Shown here one piece after another: positions 10,531-23,430 of a stretch of DNA of 64,000 nt; the stretch's first letter is position 1; each line of letters begins with the position of its first letter. Below the pieces are notes generated by a model. The model saw only the letters and a program-made list of their open reading frames with translations. It was not told the origin of the DNA and ran no database searches. Made by a program: the position numbers and the translations under genes. Source of the DNA: Doris montereyensis (taxonomy: Eukaryota > Mollusca > Gastropoda > Nudibranchia > Dorididae); contig JAXRKP010001519.1 in the NCBI GenBank assembly GCA_037039925.1, positions 7,501 through 71,500 of the forward strand, in the 5' to 3' direction.

Positions 10531-13500
10531 AATTGACTTACAGTTACAGTACAAGTTACATTATAATTATTATGTCAAAATGTCCAACGGTTTAATATTG
10601 TCTCCATATAAAATGGTCTGTCAAGCTCTCATATTGTGTTTGTACTTGTTAAACCTTAAATGATTTTTCTTTCTTATATATACATATGAAATATCTCTTG
10701 CTTCACGAAATGTAAACTTGTCTTGAGAATCATTTTCATTAACTGATGACATTAATGACCACACTTATTTCCAACAGTAAATTGCAAAATGAAGCAAATG
10801 ATACGCAAACATTAAAATTTCAACAATGGTTTGCAAAGATTTAAAGAACTCATCAGTTACATTTTACATTTCCTGCATGATGATACCCAATCTTGGAAAG
10901 CCTACCATCCTGATCAAATTCATATATTATTCAAGATTGGTGACAAATATATTGTGTTCATTTAAATGTGTAACTTTGATTGCATGAACATGAACTTTTT
11001 CAGCGTGTGTAAGGTAGAAAGGGGTACAGGTGCTGTACCACCAGCTGTATCTATTACAGCTTGGATATTCAACATGCAAGATGAATCCAAGCAAGGCATA
11101 TATGTGTGTATTTAAAGTATTCATACATATTTTTTAGCAATATGCATACTCTTATTATACTTATTACTTTTCACTTGATCAATTCTTTCAGTTTTTTTGT
11201 GCATTTATTTCCAACTTATCATTTTACATACAATAGCTCGGTATATATTTATTATAAAATCTATTATTACCCCATGATCCATGATCGCCAATGCCTGCCC
11301 CAGACTCGGTAAATGGAGATGATTACCCCTTTTGTTTTGAAACCCTCACATAGTCAAGTTTCTTAAAAGAAGAAACAATGAACACAATCAATCATTTCTG
11401 TATAATCATATAAATATTCTTATGTGTAAGATGGTATGACATCCTCAGTCATACTTTCTTTGTGGTATCACTATTTCAAAGCTAATCAAATGATGCCTAC
11501 TGCTATTAAAATACTTTTTGTTTCATATCTGAAGGATAATAAAATTAAACTTTTGCTTATATATAATATAAACATATTTTTACACACAATTTAACAAAAT
11601 AGAAATGTGTCATGTACGTGTATTAATATTACATAATTTATACACCCATACACACAAGACCAATTTTAGACTATATTTCTGGCGAGTACATGTATTTTGA
11701 TAACAATCCAATTTTCTTATTGCAAAGTAATGGTATTGTATTGAAATGGCTAGAACAGACGACCACAAATATAGTTATGCAGTAGTTACTCTTTATTAAC
11801 TTATGTCCTGCACGTTTTTATGAAATTGGAACAACTTTTCATCAGGATCTTTGCAGTTTGCCATATTATATTGAAATGAACTTTTTTTTTTTTTTTAAAG
11901 CGACGGTTTACATTTGTACTTAAATGTCTCAGCATTATTGCTTTTTTTGTGACCTGGTACTTAATAAAGTGAGTGATATAATACTAATACAACAGACTGA
12001 AGGATTTGGCATTTTATTTATAATGATGAAAAAGATTGTCTGAATTCTAATTTCCCCTTTGCATTATGGTACTAGAACAGAATTCAATAATAAAAATGGG
12101 TTTTTGATGAGATACAAAGAAAGACAGAAAAAACAAAGATTGCTTGTATGTTTGGTTTATATTTTATTTTAATAATTTCTTGGCAACAAACATTCCAGGT
12201 CATTCCTGACAGGTTGTTTTTCAATAACATTTCTTCACATTCCTTTGGTTTTTCTCCCCTTGTTGCAACGGACAATGTTAATGATAGTTTCAACAGAAAT
12301 ATATTATATGCCATCAATATAGTTGACCTCACAAATCTTTCCACATTTTAAGTGCCTTTCCCTTGATTTGACAAAGACTATTTGCAAATTTGACATAGAC
12401 TTTAAAAATGATCTGTCATACTTATGAGGAAGCAGCAATTACAAGATGCTGATAATTTAAGGAGAGCGGGTTCTGGAAAGCCATTTTGAAAACCCATAGA
12501 GCAAACCTCGATTTTTGAGTTCTACGTATCTAAATTAGATGAGAAAATATGAGAAACTGAAATTTTGTCGGGTGTTCCATGGCAATGCCGCCATATTGGA
12601 TTTATGCCGCTAAAATAACATACTTTTTCAAAATGTAAAATCTCTATCAATTATTTTGGGATGTCTCAAAATTGGTACACTCCTTCATTTACATCTATAG
12701 AACAAAAGCATGCATGGGTTTGGACGAATCTATCAAACTTTTAGTTTTATGGTCTGTTGAAAATTGCATATAAAATGTTTACAATTTACAGCAATTTTAT
12801 TCAACTAAAAAAATTCATTTTTCGGAAAGTATACAATTTAACATCTAACGCATGCATACTTTTATTCCATGCATCACAAGCAAGGTTTGTGCCAAATTTC
12901 AAGTCAATCGGATAAAACAAATGCGAGCCAAATTAGAAAAACGGTGCAAAAATGACATTGAGATATTCGTATTTTTCTCTTATTTTCTATTATTTGAATA
13001 CATTTTCTCCCTTAAACCTAAGAAAAGAGTAGGATAATACTTTGAAACACCATAAAACCCAGAGAGGCTCTCAACTACTTCTTATTGACACTGTTTCAAG
13101 TGCACCAGCACCTTTTACTCATTTTGAGATGGTGCCTTTTGATAATAGATGAGCGGAATATGTTCCGTAACCTCCGGTTGATCTAAGGCAATATTCATAA
13201 TATATCCTCAAATAAGGTTGTTTTGGATAGCGTTCATTGTGGCGATCAAAATGACTACCAACTTGCCGTACTTTTTAGATAATATTTCTGGCTTTTATTG
13301 TATAATAGCTGTGTTGAAAGATAGGCCTGTATTGTTTCTAAAAAATTTGTATAAATTCAAAGAATCGATACTGAGCTTCTTTTATGATATCATTATGACG
13401 GAATGAACTGCTCTATCCACTAATATGATAGACTAGATTTGTCCCATTTTCGGCAAAAATGGCATTCCCAGAATCCACTCCTCCCTTAAGCTGTTCATTA

Positions 13501-14545
13501 ACCCAACCTTAGGATTCTTGAAAAGTTTTCATAATTACAAGAAGTACAGAATAAGAAAAATGTATTCATTGACTTGAAAATCTTGATAGTTAAAAAAACA
13601 AAAAGAGAGAAAAGCCATACAAAAAAAAAAGATAGCGAATTGAAGGGATCAATAGTTGATGGAAAGTTTTAAAAGTAAATTTCTTTCCGTGAGGGTAAGT
13701 CTCTGGCAAAATTCGATATAACTTCATGTACCTTTTGAATCAAACAGATTAAAGTTTTGCTTCTTTGTTGAAATATTATCGCTGTTATTGTTATATACAA
13801 TGTACACAGATTCCATTTTCGACTATTTTTGTGGAGTTTAAGCTTATATAACATTTACAATGAAAGTTGTGAAAGCAGTTTATTAAATTTTCTTTTTATA
13901 AATTTGAAAATTAATAAAGCTGTGGTTTCAATAGTATCATTTTCTTCAAGACGATCATTCAAAGCAGTTATCGTTTATAAATTTGAAAATTCATAACTCA
14001 TAAGGCTGATGTTTTATTTTCTTCAAAGACAACCATTCAGGTATCTCAGTCATGTCGTGAATTTTATTTATCATTTATCTGTACATCTTGGGGTGGGGAA
14101 AAGGAAAAACCAACAAAAAAACAAAAACAATAACATTTGAAATTGCTTATACAGTAATGAAAATTACAATATTATTTATGTCAGTATCCCCATCATGCAT
14201 TTTCCTCATAATGCTTTATGTATTTTATAACTATACTATATATATTAATTATTATATTCTAATTCCCTATACAGCAAGCTGTGAGAAATAAAATAATAAA
14301 CAATACAGATGAAATAAAGTTGTTGAGTTCCTTGGATTAATTCTTCTTTGTTTTTCGGTTTTTGGCGTTAGGGGATGCTTGCTACAGCAGATCATCCTTC
14401 TCCACTTTGTCCTATCCTTTGCGTCTCCATCTCTTGCACTTGCACCCACAATCTTCATGTCTTCCTGTCTTGTAAAACATATATCTTCTTTTTGGTCTTC
14501 CCCTCTTCCCGGTATACATGTCCATCTGCAACATCTTCTACCTAG
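10531..14545. other. AT-rich intergenic DNA, no gene recognised
   Basis: About 4 kb without a family-like open frame. It contains a two-copy direct repeat at about 13880-14040. The block around 12440-13480 reads like old repeat DNA but I cannot assign it. Confidence 0.5.
13880..14040. repeat. Two-copy direct repeat, unit ~85 bp
   Basis: The words tttataaatttgaaaatt, then gctg(t/a)… and cattttcttcaa… or ttattttcttcaaa…, occur twice in the same order, beginning near 13896 and 13973. It is a diverged tandem duplication in intergenic DNA. Confidence 0.55.
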
Positions 14546-14547
14546 CC

Positions 14548-14685
14548 GGCGGTTGGCGGGTGTTACTGGTAGGTCCTACTTCTTTTCTTTCACTCTTGAC
14601 TCATCTTTTATCTGGCTGTTTCGAGGTTTCCTCTTAATTCACCCTGAGGTCACCACAATGGTGGACGGGGTATTCATAACTTCAA
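14548..14685 (+). repeat. Dispersed R130 repeat copy
   Basis: One of the most complete copies: ggtaggtcctacttctt at the 5' side, cctcttaattcaccctgagg in the middle and caccacaatggtggacgggg at the 3' side. It is the reference for recognising the other copies in either orientation. Confidence 0.65.
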
Positions 14686-14869
14686 TTAAACATACACATT
14701 TTCTGCCCAATACACTTCATTTCATATCTATATTTCTTGGATTAATTAATATGGTAAAATACTGTACCACCACAAGCAAAGGAACCACAGTGGAGTCCAA
14801 AATGATAAACAGCAAGAAATAACAACAATTAAAAAGAAAGAAACAAAAACACGATATTGCCATCAACCA

Positions 14870-15075
14870 CAAGACTAGCTCTTATCTCCTAGCTACAACT
14901 CTTTCAAGAAAAACCTAAAAACTGATCTTTTTAGAGCTCAACAACTTTTTAATTAGATCAATCTTCTTTCTTTTTCATCCCCATTTATGTCCAGCAGCAC
15001 CTTACTTAGAGTTGGAGCATAATCATATGGACTTGATGCGCTATAGAAATGATTTAATATTATTATTATTACAAA
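14870..15075 (+). mobile_element. 3' end of a CR1/L2-like LINE
   Basis: A short frame encodes SYNSFKKNLKTDLFRAQQLF and then stops, which is the typical C-terminal end of the reverse-transcriptase ORF of L2/CR1-like elements. It is followed by a 3' UTR ending in gatgcgctatagaaatg and an ATT microsatellite tail. The rest of the element is missing, so it is a 5'-truncated insertion. Confidence 0.65.
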
Positions 15076-15109
15076 ATGGGTACGGTCTACACACTTATAA
15101 CTAAATACA

Positions 15110-15420
15110 ACCATCACACAGTGAGCCGTTAGAAGGAAGAACACAAAGTGAAGTTGATTTGATTTTACCCACATCCACAACCAAGGTAATCTCGGACTTT
15201 AGCTAGGATTTATTAATTTTGCCCACAGTGCCATGTTTACAGCCAAGGGATCTTTAACATGCACAGAGTGTTGTGATCTGCACACAGGATTTCCTTTTTT
15301 ATCGTCTGTGTCTCTGATGTGACTAGGTGTCGATCTACCTACCTGGATCAGGGAAAAGGGTTGTACTTGAATTCAACCTGTCAGGCACGATCCCATGACC
15401 TTTTGGTTGAGAGGAGATTT
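15110..15420 (-). mobile_element. tRNA-derived SINE, reverse orientation
   Basis: On the minus strand it has a head ending in cctctcaaccaaaaggtcat, then gtaggtagatcgacacctag, the conserved cagatcacaacactctgtgc block and gttaaagatcccttggctg. It matches the copies at 6277 and 16236. Immediately right is a reverse R130 copy (about 15427-15555), the same pairing seen at 5464-5655. Confidence 0.7.
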
Positions 15421-15426
15421 TTGTTT

Positions 15427-15555
15427 GTTTCATTGAAATTTACCCTGTCCACCATTGCAGTGATCTGAGGGTGAATTAAGAAGAAACAGCAAGATAAAAG
15501 ATAAGTAAAAGAAGGACAGTAAAGAAGTAGGACCTACCAGGAGCACCCCGCCAAC
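15427..15555 (-). repeat. Dispersed R130 repeat copy, reverse
   Basis: Contains gtccaccattgcagtgatct, ctgagggtgaattaag and aagtaggacctaccag, the reverse complement of the R130 blocks, followed by the gccaac end. Confidence 0.65.
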
Positions 15556-16147
15556 ATGAGAGGAGAGATATTTAAAAAGAGAAAATAACAAATAGATGGA
15601 AGAACAAAAGAGGGAGCTAAGCGAACTTCGGCATTGGTAGGGTAGCCCCTTTCTTATCCAATGTAACTAATGAGGCTCACCTGATTAGTGAAGGTGGATT
15701 ATGCTGCAGGGATCCACAACTAGCCCCAAAGCCAGCTGTGGCCGTAAGTGATCTTGTTGCCGTTTCAAGGGCTCTCTCGAGTCAAACGACCATTGTCCCA
15801 TTATAAAGAAAAAGAACAACAACACATAGGAGAAAATGGGAAATAAAAGGCATGCATAGTAAAAGGCAAAAGGGAGAAAAAGGGCTGAAAGTGAACTAAT
15901 GGTGAGAAAAGAGAGGTGGTTATAAAAAGAACTAACCAAAAACAATATGAAAAAAGTGTTAAAACTTCTTGTTTATTGTCAAAAAATGGCCATGATTTCA
16001 TCTAGAAGATATAACAGGAATTTTTTTTTTAAAACATCGGTTGCGCCCTGTGACACATGTATAAACTGTTCATTAATAATTCTTGTTCAATGGGATAATT
16101 GTTCTACTGGCACGAGGCAGAAAGAGAGAGAGAGAGAGAGATAAAAA
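15556..16147. other. Intergenic DNA without recognised gene
   Basis: Contains a GC-richer segment (about 15610-15790) that may be another short repeat, an AT-rich stretch, and a short AG run at about 16120-16141. No supported coding exon. Confidence 0.4.
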
Positions 16148-16235
16148 TTTCCTTTCATTGAAATTGACCGTATCCACTATATGTGATGATCTCAGGGAGA
16201 AATAAAAGCAAAATAGGAAGATGAACGACATGTGA
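16148..16235 (-). repeat. Partial R130 repeat copy, reverse
   Basis: Begins with tttcattgaaattgacc and includes gatgatctcagggagaaa, matching the 3' half of R130 on the opposite strand. It directly abuts the SINE to its right. Confidence 0.55.
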
Positions 16236-16492
16236 ATTTGATTTGTTATTACCCACATCACAACTAAGGTGATCTCAGGGGTTACGGTAGGATTTTAAAA
16301 TTTTTGCCCTGCAAACAGCCAAGGGATCTTTAACTTTAACGTGCATGGAGTGTTGTGATCATCGTCCATTCGTGTCGATCCACCTACCTGGACCAGGAGG
16401 TGGATTTTACTCGAAAAGACTTTGCAACCTGCTCGGATCTGAACCCACAACTTTTGGTTTGAGAGGCTGACCCTTCCCATGGACTACCAAAG
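16236..16492 (-). mobile_element. tRNA-derived SINE, full-length-like, reverse
   Basis: Read on the minus strand: a head with ggtagtccatgggaagg and cctctcaaaccaaaagttgt, then a body with gtaggtggatcgacacgaat, cacaacactccatgcacgtt and aaagatcccttggctg, then a tail with ccttagttgtgatgtgggta. At about 255 bp it is the most complete member here, and it defines the element's order of head, body and tail. Confidence 0.75.
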
Positions 16493-16689
16493 CCCACCTT
16501 CCCCTCTTGGCATAACAACACTATCATCTGCCCATTGAATGTGCAGCATGGAAATGCTTTTTGTCACAGAAAGGACAATGTAATTCAAAGTCCCCATTCC
16601 TTTCAATCATATTGTTAAAGGGGAATTTTATGACTTCCTTTACATACACAGAGGCTGCTTGTAATCATGGCTAGGAAGAAAGTACATGG
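16493..16689. other. Region 3' of the kelch gene
   Basis: No recognised repeat or exon. It probably contains 3' UTR or downstream DNA of the minus-strand kelch gene. Confidence 0.35.
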
Positions 16690-16882
16690 TCATGGTGGAC
16701 AAATTTTGAAGGATTTTGGGAGATGAGAAATGGGCACAATGGATGAACATTTGTTTACATTGGTAACAATGTTAACTTCTTTCAGCTCATTAGTTTCTGG
16801 CTCAAAGGACATGACACGTACTTCAATATCTTTTCCTTCCTCAAAGCTTTCATCTCCTTCATCATCACTTACGTTCTCACTC
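16690..16882 (-). CDS. Possible extra 3' exon of the kelch gene
   Basis: On the minus strand, after a TTTTCTAAAATCCAG acceptor, an open frame encodes the acidic SENVSDDEGDESFEEGKD and then IEVRVMSFEPETNELKEVN, a typical end-of-blade pattern of a kelch repeat. A stop follows at 16690-16692. The kelch exon to its left in transcript order already ends in a stop at 17039, and I see no good donor in that exon, so this may be an alternative 3' end, an exon reached through a frame that a sequence error has hidden, or a remnant. The duplicated kelch copy at 27.7 kb stops just short of this segment. Confidence 0.4.
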
Positions 16883-17038
16883 CTGGATTTTAGAAAATGA
16901 ATACTTTGCCATTCATGGAGAAAGAGCCAAAATACTTTGCATATTTTAGTTGTTGATTATTGAATGTCTTTGAGTTTTTAGTCAATGGGTATGACATAAT
17001 CTGGACAGACTTATCTGAAGTCCAGGTAACTGTAAAAT

Positions 17039-17283
17039 TTAGGAACTATTTGATTCAGAAGAAGTGATGTGTAGTGCCAGAGGAGTGTTGATGTCCTGTC
17101 CTCTTGCGGGATTGGCTAAGCTCTCAACTGCATGTAGCCTATCACAACCACTCCACTGGTTAGAGTTAACGCAATACACATAAACTTTCCATTCCTGGGT
17201 AATGTAGTAAATAGCTCGATGATGAGACGTAGCAATGGGCTTGAATTCATGTTTTGGCATCGGTGCTAAAGACTGCCATGATC
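17039..17283 (-). CDS. Kelch-like gene, exon 4 with stop
   Basis: Acceptor TTCTTCAATAG before 17283. It encodes GSWQSLAPMPKHEFKPIA, a blade with EWKVYVYCVNSNQWSG, and a polar tail ending in ESNSS before TAA at 17041-17039. It has a close diverged duplicate at about 27751-28090. Confidence 0.8.
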
Positions 17284-20200
17284 CTATTGAAGAAGAAAAC
17301 AGATAAAGAAAAAAGAATTCAAAAACAGCATGCAAATGCACACAAAAACACTGTTTTGGAAAAGAAACTGGCAACTCCTTTAGACCCTGTTATTGAATTG
17401 TAATATTAGTCCTCAAGTTTAAAAAATCTCTTTTATCATTTACTCTTTTTCTTTAAAACTACACACAATGTGTTCAAAACTTGTTCAGATCATCGTATAA
17501 CTCATCTTACCATAAATTTTGACAGTTTATACAAATATTGTTTTTATACCAGTTTTGAAAGCACATGACTATAACAAATGGACATGCCAAACACGTCTAT
17601 AACTCTAATTTGCCTATGAGCAAAGGACTGAAAAATTTGATCACTTGAACTTGAATTGGCTTATGTAACATTTTAAAAATTTTGAGTCTTTTCAAAGGAT
17701 GTTAGAGTTTCTCCAACGGTAGTCCAACTACACAGCTGCCAAGCTTTTCAAATTGAAAAACGGACTCTGACCATGCAGACTAATTCACCCTTGCACGATG
17801 GCCAGTGAAATGTCAGAATTTTAAAATTTTAATTTAAATTTTAGGCTTGATAACAAAAAATTCCGCCAATCACTGACTTTTTTGGCAAAATGCGGCGATG
17901 AATTTGCGAACTCAGAATAGCGTCTCTGGATTTTCATCCCAATCCATCTGAGTCTCTGTCTTTAAAACTTGGGGTTTCTTTTAAAAATACACTAAAATAT
18001 ATGTACTTTTCAAGGTAAATACATACTTAACGGACACAAAGTCAAAACAATGTACTAAATATGTTTTTAACATACTGGTGGTTAGCAGCTATGAAACTGA
18101 AATTTTTACAACAAATCAATTTATTTAAAAATCAAAACAAGAAAAAAACATACCATCATTTATATCAAAGCTCTCAAGGCAGCTGTTCTTGGAGCGAAAT
18201 TTCCCAAATCCCCCAAACACATAGAGCTTCTTGCCCAGCGCTACCATTGCATGATAATACCTTGTTTCAGGTAACTTTCCAATGGTGCGCCATCTCTCCT
18301 TGTCTTGAAATGCATCAAAAACCCAGATATCTCGGATCCAATTCATTCTTCCAAAACTGGGACCACCTCCACAGAGGTAAACGTAAGGGCCTGAAAAGAT
18401 TACATATATGATTTACTCTACTAATCATAAGTAAGTAATGTAATTTATCAATGAAATGTTATCTTCTAGTTCTTCTTTAATAGTACCTAAATCATCTGAG
18501 CTCCTAAAAACCATTGAAATAGTAAACATCAATGCCTACACACATAGCCTTAGTAGGTGAAGGCCAGTTACGAAATACCTGCGGCTCAATTCCATGGCAA
18601 TCAGAGGACCCCATAGATACATTGGGTATAGAGGAGCCCCCTTTCAATGCCAAAGCTCGCTTAGCCCCATAATTCAGGCAGGTTTACTGTTGGTTATGAG
18701 GTAAAATAAATCCCAGCCATTTTGGGCTGGGCTCTCCCAACTCTGTTGACGGTCATGGAGGGTTGCATCCATCTGGGAGCCGATGAAGATTAACAATTAT
18801 CTCCCTGGGTTCGAAAAGACGAGGCAAATTAGATTACTGTTTAGCAGTCCCCGTTTATCCTGGTTAAACTAGAGTGTTGAAGAGGCTAAACACACAACAT
18901 GGAAAAAGAAATCCAATCAGATTTGGGTTTTTTCAATGAAATTTACCCCGCCCACCATATGCGGTGATCTCATGAAGATTTCACAAGAAATGGTAAGACG
19001 AAAGATAAGATGAAGAGTAAAGGAAAATAAGGAGGACCAACAGATAGCGCCCGTGAACCGCCCGCAAACCAATCAAAAACAAGAGATGCATCAAGATTGA
19101 AATTTACAAAAGTCTCTGTTTACGCTGCAATGACTATTTTTGACTTTTTAAAAAAAAGCAATGACTTGTTAATCCTAATCTTATCGTTAATCGCTCTGAC
19201 ACATAGTTTTGATGACTTTTGTTTATATATTTTCCATCAAATACAAACTTTCAAGAAAGTGAGATGACTTGTTGTACTATTGAATTTTGAATGAAACTTA
19301 CAGAGAAAAATTACACCCTTGACAAGTTTGGACCCTCTTCTTTTCTGTATTACTGTTAGAAACAATTTCATCTCACTTATAAAGGAAAATTTGAAAAAAG
19401 AAATGCTTTTGGGAAATTTTCATTGAATAAAAGAGTCATAGTCATTCTGAAAACAAGTGAGTTTCATGTAAGTTGATTTGGTATTGTTAACGTATTGTTT
19501 GTTGCAGGTATTTTTTTCAAATTTAATGCTTTGTAAGATTTTGAATTCCAATGTACATTATTGTTTTCTGAAACTTCGAAAATGACCCCCTTCAAAGATA
19601 AATGTTTTGTTTCTTAAGGGGTAAAAGAAACTTTTCATCATGTTGACTTTACCAGCTCTTAAGCATTTTTTCTCCAATTTATTTGTTAGTTTCTTCAATA
19701 GCAAGTTTATTAAATGTAATACAGGAAACAGTAATGAAATTTCAAAGGAGGAAGAAAGTCTTATAAACACCAATGTAAATTTTGTCAAAATGGGGAACGT
19801 TACCAAGGACACATACAGCTGAGCCCAAGTCTATGCCAGGATCTTCTACAATACATGTCATTGAGTCAAATCTGGATCCTTGCATTGGACTCTGGTGTTC
19901 TTCAAGGTCATCCAATTTGACCACATCCACAAGTCCCTTCACTTTGGTTTTGGAAAGATGTGCCCAAAACATAAAGGTGTCTTTCTTCTGCCATCTTGAA
20001 CCTAAATGGGACTAAGAGGAAAATTTGTTACAAATAATACTTAGATGGCACAACACTCTTATCTTTGTAGGTTTTTTTAAAGTTTTCATATCCTTTGGCA
20101 GCATGAAACAATGTTATGAATGAGGATTCAATTTTGATTACAGACTTTTCCAAAATATCAACATGATACAAAATGTATAAACTGAATAAATTGCAGTGTA

Positions 20201-21301
20201 TGGATAGATGCATGACTGTATGTTTGTAATTGCTTTCATCAGCCCGATTTCATTTGAGAAGCCAAGGATAAGCAGCATAATATGGCCCTGCATTGCACTT
20301 ATTTTTCCCGTAGTCACTTGAATATAAATTTCAAACATTTCAAAAGGATGAGACGACATTTTGGCATTTTCATTTCCTCAAATTACAAGGTCATGATTTC
20401 TTAATTTTTTTTAAGAAACTCTAAAGAAAATATATGAATTACACAAAGACATGACAAAATAATTCCTTTTTTAAATCTTTGAAGCAAAACAAAATCATTT
20501 CAAATTCACTGATTACTCACATTTTTACGCTGTTGAAAACCAAAGGGAAAATTGTCAATAAATGAGATTCATGTGTATCGTAAGAAAGATTTAAACTTAC
20601 CCACTTTTCCCCAACAAAATCATCACCATTAACAATAGCTGATGCTATATTTTCACATTCATCCAAATCTTGTTTTTTTCTTCGGAGGCATGCACAAACA
20701 ACTTTTTCAAATCCTCATAGTCCACCGTTTTATTGAACACAGCCCAATTCTTTAAAGCCACAAGCACTTCCCATGTTTCGTTTGCTATTAGGTAATCATC
20801 ACACAAATACTCTCTTAAATCATTCCATGTCAAAGACAGGAAAGATTGTTCTTCACGCAACAAAAGAAAGTGCTGCAAACAATATCTTCGCGCTGTATCA
20901 TAAACATCCTGGATGGGGTAAACTGTTCCGAATTTCATGACCTCAAAGCAGTCAACGTGATTAATCATCTTTTTCAAAAAGTCACAACACTGAGTAAACA
21001 ATGGAAATGTTACTTGAAGAACATGTGCAGCAGCAGATACCATGAAAACATTTTCCTCTGAGAGATGCAATCGGCCAGAATAAAATCCCTCAACCAGTAC
21101 TTTAAATGGGTCTTTTCCAACAATTTTAATGCTTATTTCATTCATCAAATTTTCTGACATTTGGGATGAGAACATTGCTTTGAAATAATCACAATTTTGC
21201 ATGAGCACATCTTTGTGCACAAAGAATTTGCATCCTTCCACGACAATAATGAGGTTTGTTGGTTGCATATCCAAAATGGGTGAGGGCGTCCAGGTTTCCA
21301 T
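17039..21301 (-). CDS. BTB-BACK-kelch protein (kelch-like)
   Basis: Four exons join with consistent phases: 21301-20601, 20011-19804, 18390-18154 and 17283-17039, giving about 463 residues after one frame correction. Residues about 10-110 form a BTB domain (VVEGCKFFVHKDVLMQ, CDYFKAMFSS), residues about 120-230 a BACK domain (DTARRYCLQHF, WNDLREYLCDDYL), and the last two exons carry kelch blades (YVYLCGGG, RYYHAMVALGKKLYVFGGFG, GSWQSLAPMPKHEF). Kelch-like proteins usually bring substrates to cullin-3 ubiquitin ligases; that role is inferred from the architecture. The propeller looks short, and a further blade may lie at 16690-16882. A one-base slip in a T run at 20703-20707 must be corrected to reach the GTAAGT donor. 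A decayed copy of the last exon lies at 27.8 kb. Confidence 0.85.
18154..18390 (-). CDS. Kelch-like gene, exon 3
   Basis: Acceptor ATCTTTTCAG and donor GTATGT. It encodes PYVYLCGGG, RDIWVFDAFQDKERWRTIG and RYYHAMVALGKKLYVFGGFG, a clear kelch motif with the double glycine, tyrosine and tryptophan positions. The phase joins exon 2 and exon 4 exactly. Confidence 0.85.
18600..18935. other. Kelch-gene intron segment, probably old repeat
   Basis: GC-richer than its surroundings, with ccatttt-gggctgggctct style segments and cctgggttcgaaaagacg. It looks like an interspersed element, but no family was recognised. Confidence 0.35.
18936..19075 (-). repeat. Dispersed R130 repeat copy, reverse
   Basis: In the kelch intron: caatgaaatttaccccgccc, catatgcggtgatctcatg and aggaggaccaacagatagcg correspond to the R130 blocks on the opposite strand. 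Confidence 0.6.
19804..20011 (-). CDS. Kelch-like gene, exon 2
   Basis: Acceptor TCCTCTTAG just before 20011 and donor GTAACG at 19803. It starts in phase 0 and ends one base into a codon, matching its neighbours. It encodes KGLVDVVKLDDLEEHQSP and ends in LGSAVCVLG, the first strand of a kelch blade. Confidence 0.8.
20601..21301 (-). CDS. Kelch-like gene, exon 1 (BTB and BACK)
   Basis: The ATG at 21301-21299 opens METWTPSP followed by the BTB fold. A possible acceptor (TTTGATCAG, minus strand) lies about 45 bases upstream, so a 5' UTR exon is likely. The frame runs to FNKTVDYEDLKK; adding one base to the run at 20703-20707 lets it continue as VVCACLRRKKQDLDECENIA up to the donor GTAAGT at 20600-20595. 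Without the correction it ends early at 20645. Confidence 0.8.
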
Positions 21302-23430
21302 AGCTTTCTTGTATCTCTGTATTCACAGTATCTACCAAGTACATCTGATCAAATCTAATATATATAGACAAAAGACAGAGAAATGGGTTTTCAAGAGATA
21401 AAAATTAAATATAATGTAAGGATTTTATTCTATGTTTTTCATTTACATAATACTTAAAATATGAAATAAAATGAAGCCTTTACTGTTATTTTAAAATGAA
21501 GTGTAGTGTATACCACGACACTTGACTTCCTTGTTTGGTTGCAATTGAAACAAACATATTTTGGCTCTAAAATGCTTGGGATACAAATACATACCAAACA
21601 AAATACACTTAACCTTTGCTCTGTGATCAAACTGTTCAGATATAAAAGAGCAACTACTTTACCGTTATGAGGCATAACAGTGTCAAATGCTGAAAATAGG
21701 CGGGGCCAAAATACCTTTTGGGTTAACGCTAAAAGTCATATCATGAGATCGAGGCAACCTCTTGACAGGCTGTTACAGTCATAGCACAGCATATGTCGGC
21801 AATGGGGAGACTCCCATTTCATACACCAAAATGTCAATTATCATGAAATAATTGGCTTTATTGTTGGAGTTTTATATTTTGTGTTGTAACCATCAGAATA
21901 CAACAAGAACATCTGTTCAATCTTCACAATACTGTGAATATTGGTAATTGAAACTACCAGACCTTAAGAAAGCAGATGGGGGTTGGGGTAAGGGTGGTGG
22001 GGTGGGTAGTTTCAGGGAAACGGATGGTTGATAGATGGTTAGCAAAAAAACAGGTACGTCTTTTGTAGACTTTTCGTTTACTCGCACTATCCACAACACT
22101 TTTTTATAATACTTGTTACTTTAAATAGACTGCACACATGATATGGATCCATGAATATCATGGGAAAGAACACAAAAGCTTACATGTGGGATTTTTTATC
22201 TTTTTTGTTAAAACAGTTTCAGCTATGTGTGTCTTTTCTTTTTGTTTTTTAGGAAGGATATTGTATCACACATAATAAACTTTTTCACCCATTTATTAAC
22301 ATTTACGCGACGTGAATCAATTATTATACACAAACTACGCACTTTTATAATAAAAATTAAGTAGTATGAACTGGTAAAACGCTTTTAAGAAACACAAGTT
22401 CATATAAAAATGAGTCACGCTCTTCCTCGTAACAACATGCCTCCATAGACCAATGATACCTAGATCTATATGGTTGTTTTCAGTCTTAGTTCGATTTACA
22501 ATAAAGCCTCGGTGCGGCCACATGTCATTGATATTTGAACTGCTCGTGTTCATTTGTCAGTCAGTCGGTCTCTCGTCACTTGTCTCACTCACTATTTGAA
22601 CTGCTCATATTCTGGCCGTTCCCCACAAATTTTATACCCTTCAAAAAAACAAACCCTCTTGAGCATGTCCCTAGGTTGGGCCCCAACTATCGTACTCCTT
22701 TCACATTAACTTTAAGCAAATTCTCGAATCAGTTGACCATTCACGATTCATAGAATAGAGCAAAACTGACAAAAGAATATATTATATCTCATTAGGTTCA
22801 ATGCAATCCGAACCACCTTGTCAAGCAACATTCAAACTCATCTGATGGTTGCAAAGATACAGGCCAATATGTGGGTACATGTATTTTGAAGCAGACTATA
22901 TAAATTAGTAGTAGATGTAGTTTTTCTTTTGAAAGTGAAAGTGAAAGTGGATAAACACATGCATGGGATAATGATGAGTATTTTATTGAATAAATTAAAA
23001 TAATCGGATTAATCCCCAGCTCAGAGTCAGAGAGAATATGAAATCAAATTGCAGATCGGAAGGTTTTATTTTCACTTAATCTTCGATACATTTTCAAGAC
23101 CTCGAGCTTTAAAGCTCAAGTGAAGTAAATTGTAAATTTTCTACCTTTTTCTTGGATTAACAATTAACGCCGGCCTCAGAAGTGGTGAGTACTAGATCTA
23201 GTAGTGACAGTGAGCACTATCTATACCTTGCAGTCTCTGCAGTGCTGAGTGCACCAAAGGGAAAGTTAGACGTAGAACCATAGATAATATTAGTAGAAAA
23301 CTGTACAGTTCGTCATCTCATACCTCATTTTTAGATCATGTTTTCCTCCGAAAATCTGGTCCCTAAAAATAACAGCACTTTTGATATATTTTAGAAATAT
23401 GCCTTGAGGCAAACGGAACGAATTCAGATG
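21302..23430. other. Upstream region of the kelch gene
   Basis: Contains the probable 5' UTR exon and promoter of the minus-strand kelch gene, but I cannot place a transcription start. It includes a G-rich segment near 21975-22010. No other gene is supported. Confidence 0.4.
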
